Shown: positions 7,556-17,700 of the stretch, in pieces | Numbering within the stretch: position 1 is the stretch's first letter | How the letters are laid out: every line of letters starts with the position of its first letter | Source of the DNA: Pseudomonas sp. S30 | Lineage (GTDB): Bacteria > Pseudomonadota > Gammaproteobacteria > Pseudomonadales > Pseudomonadaceae | Direction of reading: 5' to 3' | NCBI RefSeq assembly: GCF_016518545.1 | Contig: NZ_JACVTO010000018.1 | Coordinates: 54,116-118,115 of the forward strand | Length of the DNA stretch: 64,000 bases | The notes under the pieces: model-generated | What the model was told of the DNA's origin: nothing | Databases searched by the model: none | Seen by the model: the letters and a program-made list of their open reading frames with translations, nothing else | Position numbers and translations under genes: made by a program

Positions 7556-8545
7556 ATGGACGCAGTCAAGAACCTTCTCGTGCTCTACACCGGGGGCACC
7601 ATCGGCATGCTGGAAACGCCCGAGGGCCTTGCCCCGGCAGGCGGCTTCGAGGCGCGCATGCGCCAGCACCTGGCTCATTGCACCGATGCGCCCCAGTTGC
7701 ACTGGACCCTGCGCGAGCTCGATCCGCTGATCGACAGCGCCAACATGCAACAAGCCAACTGGCTGGCCATGCAGGCGGCGATCGTCGAGGCGGTCGAGCG
7801 CGACGGCCACGACGCCATCCTGGTGCTGCACGGCACGGACACCCTGGCCTACAGCGCTGCCGCCCTGTCGTTCCTGCTGCTGGACTTGCCGGTGCCGGTG
7901 CTGCTCACCGGCTCCATGCTGCCAGCCGGCGCAGCGGATAGCGACGCCTGGGACAACCTGCTGGGCGCGCTGCGCCACTTCGAGCGCGGTCTCGAAAACG
8001 GCGTGCAACTCTCTTTCCACGGCCAGCTCCTGCATGGCTGCCGCGCCACCAAGCTGCGCAGCGAAGCCTTCGACGCCTTCACCGTGCTGCCGCGCCATCG
8101 CGACGGAGAACGGGCGGCTCAGTTGCCTGCCGAGCTGAGCTACCGTCAGGCGCGCCAACCGGTGCAACTGGCAGTGCTGCCAGTGTTCCCTGGCCTGAGC
8201 GCCGCTTACCTGCAAGGGCTGCTCGATGCCGGGATCAAAGGCCTGGTGCTGGAGTGCTATGGCAGCGGAACCGGTCCATCCGACGACCAGGCGCTGCTCG
8301 AGGTGCTGCGCCAGGCTCGCCAGCGCGGCGTGCTGATCGCCGCGATCAGCCAGTGCCCGGAAGGTGCGGTGGTGTTCGACACTTACGCCGCCGGCAGCCG
8401 GCTACGCGATGCCGGCCTGATCAGCGCCGGTGGCATGACCCGCGAAGCGGCGCTGGGCAAGCTGTTCGCCCTGCTCGGCGCTGGCCTGGACATTCAGACG
8501 GCCGAGCGCTGGTTCAGCCTGGACCTGTGCGGGGAACGCGCGTAG
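7556..8545 (+). CDS. ansA: L-asparaginase, type I (cytoplasmic)
   Basis: The 329-residue protein has no signal peptide. The first catalytic threonine motif LYTGGTIGM is at residues 10-18 and the second, HGTDTLAYSAAALSF, carries the conserved Thr-Asp pair; the C-terminal SQCPEGAVVF segment is also conserved. It hydrolyses L-asparagine to aspartate and ammonia. Absence of an export signal and of periplasmic type II features indicates the low-affinity cytosolic class. It follows the AGCS symporter in the same direction, consistent with amino-acid catabolism. Some family members are glutaminase-asparaginases; specificity cannot be fixed here. Confidence 0.88.
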   Translation: MDAVKNLLVLYTGGTIGMLETPEGLAPAGGFEARMRQHLAHCTDAPQLHWTLRELDPLIDSANMQQANWLAMQAAIVEAVERDGHDAILVLHGTDTLAYSAAALSFLLLDLPVPVLLTGSMLPAGAADSDAWDNLLGALRHFERGLENGVQLSFHGQLLHGCRATKLRSEAFDAFTVLPRHRDGERAAQLPAELSYRQARQPVQLAVLPVFPGLSAAYLQGLLDAGIKGLVLECYGSGTGPSDDQALLEVLRQARQRGVLIAAISQCPEGAVVFDTYAAGSRLRDAGLISAGGMTREAALGKLFALLGAGLDIQTAERWFSLDLCGERA

Positions 8546-8581
8546 TCGGGAGCAGGAAAACGGCCTCACGCCCATGGCGGG

Positions 8582-8601
8582 CGCCCCGTTTCGGCGGGGC
8601 G
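8582..8601. terminator. Hairpin between ansA and tRNA-Sec
   Basis: CGCCCCG (8582-8588) pairs with CGGGGCG (8595-8601) with loop TTTCGG. It lies between convergent ansA and the tRNA-Sec gene and could end either transcript. Neither side has a T tract, so termination is uncertain. Confidence 0.4.
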
Positions 8602-8627
8602 ATGGTTCAGCGGGGCCGTGTCGAAGA

Positions 8628-8723
8628 TGGCGGAAGGCAGCGGGAGTCGAACCTGCCCGGGAACGGCTGCCGTCCCCAACCGGGTTTGAAGCCCGGCCGC
8701 GCCACCGGACGCGATTGCCTTCC
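8628..8723 (-). tRNA. selC: tRNA-Sec (anticodon UCA)
   Basis: A 96-nucleotide tRNA read on the minus strand: the acceptor stem GGAAGGCA pairs with TGCCTTCC, the anticodon loop is CTTCAAA (UCA), there is a long variable arm (GGGACGGCAGCCGTTCCC region), the TPsiC arm contains GGTTCGACTCC, and CCA is encoded. Extra length, long acceptor stem and UCA anticodon identify selenocysteine tRNA. It starts 6 bases after the selB stop, so it is probably cut from the selAB transcript. It decodes the UGA in fdoG. Confidence 0.97.
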
Positions 8724-8729
8724 TTGAAG

Positions 8730-10652
8730 TCAGGGCCTGGGCGATTGCCTGGCCAATGCGCTATCGGCGCGGATGTAGCGCTGGTCGCCCACCCGGCGAG
8801 TGAGGCCCAGCCGGTCGAAATACTCCAGTATCTGCACACTGCGCTTGCGACCGATGCACAACATATCGCGAAACGCCGCCACCTGCACTACCGGCGTGTC
8901 CGCGGCCTGCTGCAACAGCAGCGCAGCCATGCGCTCAAGGGTCACTTGCGGGTAGAACAGGTCGCGCACCACCTGATGCACCAGCCCCAACCGCGCCAGC
9001 TTGCGCATCAGCAGCCGTACCTGGGCCTCCTCCACCTGCTCGGCGGCCGCCAGGGTGCGCACCCATGGTGGGTCGAACGCGCCATCCAGCAGCCACGGCT
9101 GCAGGCGTGACCACAGCGCCGTATCGGTCTCGCTCAGTTTCACCTTGTGGTCGGGCAAGTGCAGCCAAGGCCCGCTGCTGGCAATGAAGCCATCGCTCAG
9201 CAGCTCATCGACCAGACTGACGAATGCGGGCCGCTCCAAGGGCAGCGCACAGAAACGGCGCAGGCGATCGCGGTCCGGGCCCAGTTGATCCGGCTCCTGG
9301 GCGTGGAAATCGGCCAACTGCGCCAGCACCTCGTCGCGCAGCGCCTGCCACTGGGCGCGGTCGAACAGCAGGCTGCCCTGGCGAGTCGCGATCACCTCGA
9401 CGCTGTCCGGGAGCTGCCAGCTGTCGCGCAGGCGATTGAACTGGCGCTCCAATCGCTGTGGGTCGAGCCCACCCGGGGCATTGGCCAGCAGTGCCGGCAG
9501 CGCCTGCTCCAGCTCATCGGCATCGCGCAGCACTTGCAACTGGCGCAGCCGCTCAGCGCTCCTGCGCTGGCGACTCGGCGCGAACGGGTCGAGCACTCGT
9601 CCCCCGCCCAGGGTGCGCTGGGCGCGTTGATCGCGCAGCACCAGCCGATCGCCGTGCACGGCCTGAAGCGGCGCGTTGAGCAGCAACTGAGCGAACATCC
9701 GCTGGCCGGCCGGCAGGCGCTCTCCTTCCAGCAGTGCGACACGGGCGGTGACATCCTGGGTGCCCAGGTGCACATGCACCGCACTGAAGTGCTCGAAGGC
9801 GCACGCTTCGCCCGGCAGCAGGCTCAACTCGATATCGATCCGCGTGCTGGGCGCGTGCAGCCACGCCGGCACCAGCCAGTCACCGCGCTGCACCTGGTCT
9901 GCCGACAGGCGCTCGGCACTGATGTTCAAGGCCACCCGCTGCCCGGCCTCGGCCACCAGCGCCGCTTGATTCTGCGCGTGCAAGCCGCGCACCCGTACCG
10001 GTTTGCCGACCTTGCCCAGCAGCAGGCTCTCGCCGGTCGCGACGCGGCCGGCCAGGGCCGTGCCCGTCACCACCACCCCGGCGCCAGACACGGCGAAGGC
10101 GCGGTCGATGGCCAGGCGGAAACCGCCCTGGGTGGACCGCCGTCGCACTGCACCTGCCGCCACCAGCAACGCCTGGCGCAGGGCCTTGACGCCTTCGCCG
10201 GTCACGCTAGACAGCGCGAACTGCCGCGCACCTGCGTAGGGCCCTGGCGCCAGCAAGTCGGCGACCTGCTGCTGCACCTCGGCCAGCCGCGCCGGCTCGA
10301 CCCGATCGCACTTGCTGATCGCTACCAACGCCTGGGGAATACCCAGCAACTGAATGATCGCCAGATGCTCGCGGGTCTGCGGCATCACGCCGTCGTCGGC
10401 CGCCACCACCAGCAACACCAGGTCGATACCCTGGGCACCGGCCAGCATGTTGTGGATGAAGCGTTCGTGCCCCGGCACATCGATGAATCCCGTCAGAGGC
10501 TCGCCCTCGGCCAGCGCCGCATAGCGATAGCCAAGGTCGATGGTCATGCCCCGGGCACGCTCCTCCTGCCGTCGGTCACCCACCTGGCCGGTCAGGGCCT
10601 GGAGCAAGGCGGTCTTGCCATGGTCGATGTGCCCGGCGGTGCCGACGATCAC
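8730..10652 (-). CDS. selB: Selenocysteine-specific elongation factor SelB
   Basis: The 640-residue protein carries an EF-Tu-like GTPase domain: P loop GTAGHIDHGKT at the N terminus, switch II DVPGHE and the base-recognition SKCD. The C-terminal half contains the winged-helix repeats that bind the SECIS hairpin (segments around VRLLMRKLARLGLVHQVVRD and RDMLCIGRKRSVQILEYFD). It delivers Sec-tRNA-Sec to the ribosome at UGA codons followed by SECIS. The start is a GTG at 10652 overlapping the selA stop by 4 bases (GTGA), so translation is coupled; upstream frame extension would lie inside selA. Confidence 0.96.
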   Translation of the reverse strand: MIVGTAGHIDHGKTALLQALTGQVGDRRQEERARGMTIDLGYRYAALAEGEPLTGFIDVPGHERFIHNMLAGAQGIDLVLLVVAADDGVMPQTREHLAIIQLLGIPQALVAISKCDRVEPARLAEVQQQVADLLAPGPYAGARQFALSSVTGEGVKALRQALLVAAGAVRRRSTQGGFRLAIDRAFAVSGAGVVVTGTALAGRVATGESLLLGKVGKPVRVRGLHAQNQAALVAEAGQRVALNISAERLSADQVQRGDWLVPAWLHAPSTRIDIELSLLPGEACAFEHFSAVHVHLGTQDVTARVALLEGERLPAGQRMFAQLLLNAPLQAVHGDRLVLRDQRAQRTLGGGRVLDPFAPSRQRRSAERLRQLQVLRDADELEQALPALLANAPGGLDPQRLERQFNRLRDSWQLPDSVEVIATRQGSLLFDRAQWQALRDEVLAQLADFHAQEPDQLGPDRDRLRRFCALPLERPAFVSLVDELLSDGFIASSGPWLHLPDHKVKLSETDTALWSRLQPWLLDGAFDPPWVRTLAAAEQVEEAQVRLLMRKLARLGLVHQVVRDLFYPQVTLERMAALLLQQAADTPVVQVAAFRDMLCIGRKRSVQILEYFDRLGLTRRVGDQRYIRADSALARQSPRP

Positions 10653-12076
10653 TGCACCCGCCCCAACAGCGAGGTCGGCAATTGCGCCAGCCACTGCCCT
10701 TCATCGTCCATCTGCCTGAGGTCGAGCCACAGGGCGTCGTCGTCGATACGCCCCAGCACCGGTACAGGCAGCTCGCGCAGGGCCTGCTCCAACCTGCGCA
10801 GGCAGCGTCCACGCAATTTCTTCGTGACCTGTGGCCGCACGCACAGGGCAGCGCTGGGCAGGCGCGCCACGGGTTGGCTGCCACTGCCGATCATGCCCAG
10901 GGCCGGCTCGACAGTGACACTCCACTGCTCGCCCAGGCAGGCCGCCAGGGCCGGGGCCAGGCGCGCAGCCTGCTCGGCGATCTCGGCCTGCGGGCGGGTC
11001 AGCAGGCGCAGGCTGGGCAGACGCTCGGCAAGCCGATCAGGATCGCGGTACAGCGCCAGCACCGCCTCCAGCGCCGCCAGGGTGATCTTGTCGACGCGCA
11101 GGGCACGCTTGAGCGGGTTCTTCTTGATTCTCGCGATCAGTTCCTTGCGCCCGACGATGATGCCGGCCTGGGGGCCGCCGAGTAGCTTGTCGCCGCTGAA
11201 GGTGACGATGTCGGCGCCATCGGCCAGGGCCTGGCGCACCGTCGGCTCGGCAGGCAGGCCCCAGCGCGTCAGGTCCAGCAGGCTGCCGCTGCCCAGGTCT
11301 TCGAGCAACGGCAGCTGGTGGGCATGGGCGATGCGCGCGAGCTCCGCCGTCGGCACCTGTGCGGTGAAGCCCTGGATGCTGTAGTTGCTGCAATGCACGC
11401 GCATCAGCAGGCCGGTGCGCGGGTTGATCGCCGCTTCGTAGTCGCGGGGGTGGGTACGGTTGGTGGTGCCGATCTCGTGCAGGCGCACGCCGGCTCGAGC
11501 CATGATGTCGGGAATGCGAAACGCGCCGCCGATCTCGATCAGCTCGCCACGAGAGATGATGCCCTCACGGCGTGCGCCCAGGCTGCTGAGGGCCAGCAGC
11601 ACGGCAGCGGCGTTGTTGTTGACCACGGTGACCGCCTCGGCGCCGGTCAGCTCGCGGATCAGCCCCTCGATCAGGTCGTCGCGGTCACCGCGCTTGCCGG
11701 TGGCCAGGTCGAACTCCAGGTTCAACGGGTAGCGCGCGGCAGTCTGCATGGCCTCGAGCGCCGACTCGGGCAGCAGTGCGCGCCCCAGGTTGGTATGCAG
11801 CACGATGCCGGTGAGATTGAACACCCGCCGCACCTGGCTGCGCTGATGCACCGCCAGGCGCTCGCCAGCACGCCCGAGCAGCACCTCGGCGCTCAGTTCC
11901 ACAGCACTCAGCTGGCCCAGATGCGCCGGTTCGCGCAGGTCGTCGAGCAACTGGCGCAGCGCCGCGAGGCTAGCCTCGCGGCCATGGCGGTCGAGCAGTG
12001 GATGGCAGGCGGGGTGCCGCAGCAGCGTGTCGATGGAGGGTAGGCGCAAAGCAGATGGGGCAGAACTGGACGGCAT
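10649..12076 (-). CDS. selA: L-seryl-tRNA(Sec) selenium transferase SelA
   Basis: The 475-residue PLP-dependent enzyme converts Ser-tRNA-Sec to Sec-tRNA-Sec using selenophosphate. The PLP-lysine motif FSGDKLLGGPQAGI is clearly visible, as are the conserved VFNLTGIVLHTNLGRALL segment near residue 90 and VVNNNAAAVLLAL. Length agrees with the bacterial SelA decamer subunit (about 460 residues). It overlaps selB by 4 bases and is separated from fdhE upstream by about 150 bases, in which I see no clear terminator. The selD gene, needed for selenophosphate, is not in this window. Confidence 0.97.
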   Translation of the reverse strand: MPSSSAPSALRLPSIDTLLRHPACHPLLDRHGREASLAALRQLLDDLREPAHLGQLSAVELSAEVLLGRAGERLAVHQRSQVRRVFNLTGIVLHTNLGRALLPESALEAMQTAARYPLNLEFDLATGKRGDRDDLIEGLIRELTGAEAVTVVNNNAAAVLLALSSLGARREGIISRGELIEIGGAFRIPDIMARAGVRLHEIGTTNRTHPRDYEAAINPRTGLLMRVHCSNYSIQGFTAQVPTAELARIAHAHQLPLLEDLGSGSLLDLTRWGLPAEPTVRQALADGADIVTFSGDKLLGGPQAGIIVGRKELIARIKKNPLKRALRVDKITLAALEAVLALYRDPDRLAERLPSLRLLTRPQAEIAEQAARLAPALAACLGEQWSVTVEPALGMIGSGSQPVARLPSAALCVRPQVTKKLRGRCLRRLEQALRELPVPVLGRIDDDALWLDLRQMDDEGQWLAQLPTSLLGRVQ

Positions 12077-12225
12077 GCGGTAACGACCTTGACTGATCCG
12101 ATGGCTGTGCGAACGCTATCGCGGCCAACGCCCTTCCACAGCCTCCGAACCCGCGTCCGTGCAGGTCGGCGGTTGGCAAGGGGTATCACCCGCGACAGCC
12201 GCGACAAGGCCATCAGTGTAGCCCC

Positions 12226-13152
12226 TTATCCGCCCCCTGGGGCCAGCATCAGATTCGGCGCCAGCCGATGGAACCCTTCTTCGTCCAGGCGAATGTCGAG
12301 CGCCAGACTGGCCAGGTCATCGGCCAACGCTTCGCCCGCCGCATCGTTTTCCAGGTAACAGTGCTTAAGGTAGCTGTGGCACCCCGGACAACACTCGGCC
12401 TGCAAGGGCGCCTTGCCCGGCGCCCAACCATCGTGCTCCAGGCTGGTGTAATGCAGGCCCTTGCTCGACTCGCAGTACACGCACTTGACCCGCACCACGT
12501 GCCATTCGCAGGCACACAGCGAACACACCAGGTAACGCAAGCCGTTGTGCTTGCCGCGATTGCGCATCACACCGGCCATGGCCGGCGATCCACAGCACGG
12601 ACACTGCGCCAGGCTGCCGCCCGGCTTGAGTTCATCGCTGGACAGGGCCCGGCGCCAGCTGGCCCACGCCGCCTGCAACGCCGCACCAAGGAACGGCACC
12701 ACGGCAGCCGGCAGCGCATCGTACTGCCCGCCCAGCAAAGCGATGCCCCAGCCTTTGCGCTGCACCTCGTCGCTGTCGCGCAGGCTTTCCAGCGCCACGG
12801 CCAGGGGCCCTGGCTCAGGCGCCTGGAAACGCTCGAGCAACGCTTGCAGCCACACCAGCCAAGCCCCCTCGCGCACCAGCCCGTCGGCCGCCAGTGGCGG
12901 CAGGCCATGGTCGATGCACAGCCGCTGGCGTACCTCGGCCACCGGCACCGGCGACGGGGGAGCGTCCAGCAACTGCTGCTGGATCCGGCACAATCGCGCG
13001 ATCAGCCTCAGGTAGTCGCCCAAGGCATGCCCCTGGGCCAGACACTCCAGCCGCTCGGCACGCTGGTCGAACAAATCGTCGGCCGGCAGGTGCAGAAACG
13101 GCGGCATCACCGCCGAGGCCTCGATCTGCCCAGGTTCGAGAATCGTACTCAC
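12226..13152 (-). CDS. fdhE: Formate dehydrogenase accessory protein FdhE
   Basis: The 308-residue cytoplasmic protein is required for formation of active membrane-bound formate dehydrogenases. Its C-terminal half contains four paired-cysteine knuckles (CPCCGSP, CSLCACEW, CVYCESSKG and CCPGCHSYL), the rubredoxin-like Fe/Zn-binding arrangement typical of FdhE. The N-terminal half is helical. It begins 4 bases after the fdoI stop, so it is co-transcribed with the structural genes. Nothing unusual was seen. Confidence 0.95.
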   Translation of the reverse strand: MSTILEPGQIEASAVMPPFLHLPADDLFDQRAERLECLAQGHALGDYLRLIARLCRIQQQLLDAPPSPVPVAEVRQRLCIDHGLPPLAADGLVREGAWLVWLQALLERFQAPEPGPLAVALESLRDSDEVQRKGWGIALLGGQYDALPAAVVPFLGAALQAAWASWRRALSSDELKPGGSLAQCPCCGSPAMAGVMRNRGKHNGLRYLVCSLCACEWHVVRVKCVYCESSKGLHYTSLEHDGWAPGKAPLQAECCPGCHSYLKHCYLENDAAGEALADDLASLALDIRLDEEGFHRLAPNLMLAPGGG

Positions 13153-13156
13153 GGGT

Positions 13157-13813
13157 TCATCCTTCCTTTCTCCCTGAGTTGTGCCCTGACTTGTCGCCTG
13201 TCACATCCCGGTACCACAGTTCATGATGCTTGCGCGCCCAGGCGCGGCTGACCCAGCCGTGCAGCATGGCGCCGATCGAGCCCTTGATCCAGATCCCGGC
13301 ATAGATGTGCACGATGATGCTCAGCACCAGCACGAACGCCGCCAGGGCGTGCAGCAAGGCCGCCAGGCGAATGGCACCGATGCCGAAGAAGGCACTGAAA
13401 TAGGCGCGCCAGATCACCACGCCGCTCACCAGCAGAACCAGCATGCAGGCCAGCAGCGTCCAGAACAGCAACTTCTGGCCGGCGTTGTACTTGCCGATCG
13501 GCGGTACACCCTCTTCCTTGTTGAGCATCACCCGATCGACGCGGCGCAGCCACAATCGATCGTTGGCGGTGATGAAGTTGGCACGCCAGAAGCGCACCAC
13601 CAGCCCCAGGAAGAACACGAACATCGCCACGCCCAGGAAGGGGTGCAGGATGCGCGTCCAGGGCCCGCCGCCGAACAGATTGCTCAGCCAGAACAAGGCC
13701 GGGTGAAACAACGCCAGCCCCGACAGTGCGGCCATGAAGAACAGGATCGCGACGATCCAGTGGTTGGTCCGCTCATTGGCGTTGTAGCGCAGGATAGGCT
13801 TGTCGTCCTTCAT
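13157..13813 (-). CDS. fdoI: Formate dehydrogenase gamma subunit, cytochrome b556
   Basis: The 218-residue membrane subunit has four transmembrane helices. The heme-ligand histidines known from E. coli FdnI are all present at the same numbering: His18, His57, His155 and His169. It anchors the alpha-beta dimer at the periplasmic face and passes electrons from formate to menaquinone or ubiquinone. The ATG overlaps the fdoH stop by 4 bases. The C-terminal tail is hydrophilic and basic. Confidence 0.95.
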   Translation of the reverse strand: MKDDKPILRYNANERTNHWIVAILFFMAALSGLALFHPALFWLSNLFGGGPWTRILHPFLGVAMFVFFLGLVVRFWRANFITANDRLWLRRVDRVMLNKEEGVPPIGKYNAGQKLLFWTLLACMLVLLVSGVVIWRAYFSAFFGIGAIRLAALLHALAAFVLVLSIIVHIYAGIWIKGSIGAMLHGWVSRAWARKHHELWYRDVTGDKSGHNSGRKEG

Positions 13814-14760
13814 GGCCGCGCCTCCCCTTGCTCGCCCGGCTTGCCCGGATCATAGACCTGCACGGCCGGATCCACCTGCTGCACGGCGGTGTCCACCGGC
13901 GCCGGATGCTCATCCTCCTCGACCCGTTGCGGCCCCACGCGCACATAGTGGAAGAAGCCCGCCAGCACCGCCGCCCCCATCGCCAGCAACGACAGCGGCT
14001 TGCTGATACCTTTCCACAGCCCCACCAGCGGGCTGATCACCGGCTGGTCCGGCAAGCCGGCGTAGATCCTCGGCGTGTCGGCATGGTGCAGCACGTACAT
14101 CACATGGGTGCCGCCCACGCCGTCGGGATCGTACAAGCCGGCGTTCTGGTAACCGCGCGACTTCAGGTCGACGATGCGCTCGTCGGCATGCACCTTCATC
14201 TCGTCCTTGCTGCCGAACACGATAGCCCCGGTCGGGCAGGTCTTCACGCAGGCCGGCTCCAGGCCCACGGCCACGCGGTCCGAACACAGGCTGCACTTGT
14301 ACGCCTTGTGGTCCTTCTGCGAGATCCGCGGGATATTGAACGGGCATCCGGTGATGCAGTAGCCGCAGCCGATGCAGTGGTCCTGGTTGAAGTCGACGAT
14401 GCCATTGGCGTGCTTGATGATCGCGCCGGGGCTCGGGCAGGCCTTCAGGCAGCCCGGCTCGGCGCAGTGCATGCAGCCATCCTTGCGGATCAGCCACTCG
14501 AGATTGCCGTCGTCGCGCTCGTGCTCGGTGAAGCGCATCAGGGTCCAGGTGTCGGCGGTCAGGTCCTGCGGGTTGTCGTAGGTGCCATGGTTGTGGCCCA
14601 CCTCGTCACGCAACTCGTTCCACTCCGAACACGCCACCTGGCAAGCCTTGCAGCCGATGCACTTGGTGGTGTCGATCAGCTTGGCGACCTGCTCCTGCTG
14701 ACGCACCGAAGACGGCACGGTCGTGGTGGCCGAGCGGGCGATGATGTCTTGCTGGGCCAT
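13810..14760 (-). CDS. fdoH: Formate dehydrogenase beta (iron-sulfur) subunit
   Basis: The 316-residue protein contains four [4Fe-4S] motifs (CIGCKACQVAC, CMHCAEPGCLKAC, CIGCGYCITGC and CSLCSDRV/CVKTC) and a single C-terminal membrane helix (LSLLAMGAAVLAGFFHYV) that crosses to the gamma subunit. It wires electrons from the molybdopterin subunit to heme b. The subunit has no own Tat signal and is expected to be exported with FdoG. The start codon shares a base with the fdoG stop (TGATG). The final 40 residues are Pro/Asp-rich. Confidence 0.96.
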   Translation of the reverse strand: MAQQDIIARSATTTVPSSVRQQEQVAKLIDTTKCIGCKACQVACSEWNELRDEVGHNHGTYDNPQDLTADTWTLMRFTEHERDDGNLEWLIRKDGCMHCAEPGCLKACPSPGAIIKHANGIVDFNQDHCIGCGYCITGCPFNIPRISQKDHKAYKCSLCSDRVAVGLEPACVKTCPTGAIVFGSKDEMKVHADERIVDLKSRGYQNAGLYDPDGVGGTHVMYVLHHADTPRIYAGLPDQPVISPLVGLWKGISKPLSLLAMGAAVLAGFFHYVRVGPQRVEEDEHPAPVDTAVQQVDPAVQVYDPGKPGEQGEARP

Positions 14761-17700
14761 CAGATCTTCTCCACGTTGACGAGAAACGACTTGGACTCCG
14801 GCGTCTGGGTATTGCCATCACCCAGGAACGGCACCAGGGTGTTGGTCAGGTAGCCATGCCGGGTCGAACCGGTGAAGCCCCAGTGCAGCGGAATGCCGAC
14901 CTGATGCACCGTCTGGTTGTTGACCTGCAGCGGACGAATCCGCTTGGTCACCACCGCCACCGCCTCGATGTGCCCACGCTTGCACGACACCCGCACCCGA
15001 TCCCCCGCCTTGATGCCCTTCTCACCGGCCAGCACTTCGCCGATCTCGACGAATTGCTCGGGCTGGATGATGGCGTTCAGTCGGCAGTGCTTGCTCCAGA
15101 AGTGGAAGTGCTCGGTCAGCCGGCAGGTGGTCGCCGCATAGGGAAAGTCCTCGTGCTTGCCCAGGGTGTCCCACACCGAGTCGAAGATCCGACCGGCCGG
15201 GTTGCTGATGGCCTTCTTGTTGTTCGGGTGCAGCGGGTTGATCCCGATCGGCGTCTCGAACGGCTCGTAGTGCTCGGGGAACGGGCCTTCGGCCATCTTG
15301 TCGATGGCGAAGAACCGCGCGACGCCCTCGGGGTTCATGATGAACGGATTCATTCCCGCTTCCGGTGGCGAGTCGACCTTGAAGTCCGGCACGTCGGTAC
15401 CGCCCCAGGCCTTGCCGTTCCACCATACCAGACGCTTTTTCTGCGCATCCCAGGGCTTGCCCTGGGGATCGCTGGAGGCGCGGTTGTAGAGGATGCGGCG
15501 GTTGGCCGGCCAGGCCCAGGCCCAGTTCTGCGCCTGGTGCATGCCGTAGGGGTCGCTATTGTCGCGCCGCGCCATCTGGTTGCCCTGCTCGGTCCAGCAG
15601 CCGGCGAAGATCCAGCACCCGGACGCCGTGCTGCCGTCGTCCCTGAGCTGGCCGAAGCCGGAAAGCTGCTGCCCGCCCTTCACCGCCAAGCCCGTCGCAT
15701 CGGTCATGTCGGTGAGCGCATAGCCGTTCATCTCCTTGGCGAGCTCTTCCGGGGAAGGCTCGTCGGCGATCTTGTACGGCCAGCTGATGTTGAGCAGCGG
15801 GTCGGGATAGGCGCCGCCCTCGGCCTTGTAGCGCTCGCGCAGGCGCAGGAACAGCTCGCTCATGATCTGCACGTCGGTGCGGGTTTCGCCCGGCCCGTCC
15901 GCGCCCTTCCAGTGCCATTGCAACCAGCGGCTGCTGTTGACCAGAGAGCCATCCTCCTCGGCGAAGCAGGTGGTGGGCAGGCGGATCACTTCGGTCTGGA
16001 TGCTGGCGGTGTCGACATCGTTGTACGGGCCGACGTTACGCCAGAACTCGGACGTTTCGGTGGCCAGCGGATCCATGATCACCAGCCACTTGAGCCTGCC
16101 CAGCGCGGCAGTGACACGGTTCTTGTCCGGCAGCGCGGCGATCGGGTTGAAGCCCTGGCACAGGTAGCCATTGACCTTGCCCTGGCTCATCATCTCGAAC
16201 ATGCGCAGCACGTCGTAGGCGCCCACGTCCAGCTTGGGCAGCCAGGCGTAGCCCCAGTCGTTCTCGGCGGTGGCGTTGGCGCCATACCAGGCCTTCATCA
16301 GGCTGACGTGGAACTTGCCGTAGTTCTGCCAGTACGAGAGCTGGCCCGGACGCAGGGGCTTGGAGGCACGCTTGTCGATGTAGGTGGCGTAGTCCTGCTC
16401 GGCATCACCGGGCAGGGTGAGGTAGCCCGGCAGCGAGTTGGACAGCAGCCCCAGGTCGGTCAGCCCCTGGATGTTGGAGTGCCCGCGCAGGGCATTGACG
16501 CCACCGCCAGGCATCCCCACGTTGCCCAGCAGCAGCTGCACCATGGCCGCGCTGCGGATGATCTGCGCACCGATCGAATGCTGGGTCCAGCCCAATGCAT
16601 AAAGGATCGTCATGGTCTTGCCGGGCGCCGAGCAGGTGGCGATCTCCTTCCACACCTTCATCATCTGCTCGTGGGGCATGCCGCAGGTCATGCTGGCGAT
16701 TTCCGGCGTGTAGCGGCTGTAGTGCTGCTTCATCAGCTGGAACACGCAGCGTGGGTGCTGCAGGGTCGGATCGACCTTGGCGAATCCGTCCTCGCCCAGC
16801 TCGTAGCCCCAGCCGGACTTGTCGGCATAGATGCGCTTGGCCGCGTCATAGCCACTGAACAGGCCATCCTCGAAGCCGTAACCTTCCTTGACGATGAACG
16901 ACACGTCGGTGTAATTGCGCACGTACTCGTGCTGGATCTGATCGGTACTTAGCAGGTAATTGATCAAACCGCCCATGAAGGCGATGTCGCTGCCGGTGCG
17001 GATCGGCGCGTAGTAGTCGGCCACCGACGCCGTGCGGGTGAAGCGCGGATCGACCACGATCAGGCGCGCCTTGTTGTGCGCCTTGGCTTCGGTCACCCAT
17101 TTGAATCCGCAGGGGTGCGCCTCGGCTGCGTTGCCGCCCATCACCAGGACCAGGTTTGCGTTGGCGATATCTGACCAGTGATTGGTCATCGCGCCACGGC
17201 CGTACGTCGGGGCAAGACTTGCCACCGTCGGGCCGTGTCAGACACGCGCCTGGTTATCGAACCCCAGCATGCCGAGTGAACGGATGACCTTGTGGGTCAG
17301 GTAGCCCGCTTCGCTGGACGCTGCCGAGGCGGCCAGGAAACCGGTGCTGAGCCAACGATTGACCGTCTGACCCTGATCGTTCTTCTCGATGAAGTTGGCA
17401 TCGCGGTCCTGCTTCATCAGCATGGCGACGCGGTCCAGCGCCTCGTCCCAGCTGACCCGCACCCACTCGTCGCTGCCCGGCTTGCGCACTTCAGGGTATT
17501 TGAGCCGGCTCGGGCTGTGGATGAAGTCGAGCAGACCGGCGCCTTTCGGGCACAGGGTTCCGCGGTTGACCGGATGATCGGCGTCGCCTTCGATATGGAT
17601 GATGTTCTGCTTGACGTTCTTGCCCGCATCGCCCTGGCTGTACAGGATCAGGCCACAGCCGACCGAGCAGTAGGGACAGGTGTTGCGGGTTTCCTTGGTA

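Noticed and set aside
12077..12225. Separate promoter for selA in the fdhE-selA gap
   Set aside because: No -10/-35 pair or hairpin could be made out; read-through from the fdo promoter is as likely.
17226..17240. Apparent frameshift or nonsense mutation splitting fdoG
   Set aside because: The interrupting TGA is in frame, sits at the active-site Sec position, is followed by a SECIS hairpin and the genome segment carries selA, selB and tRNA-Sec. It is recoding, not damage.
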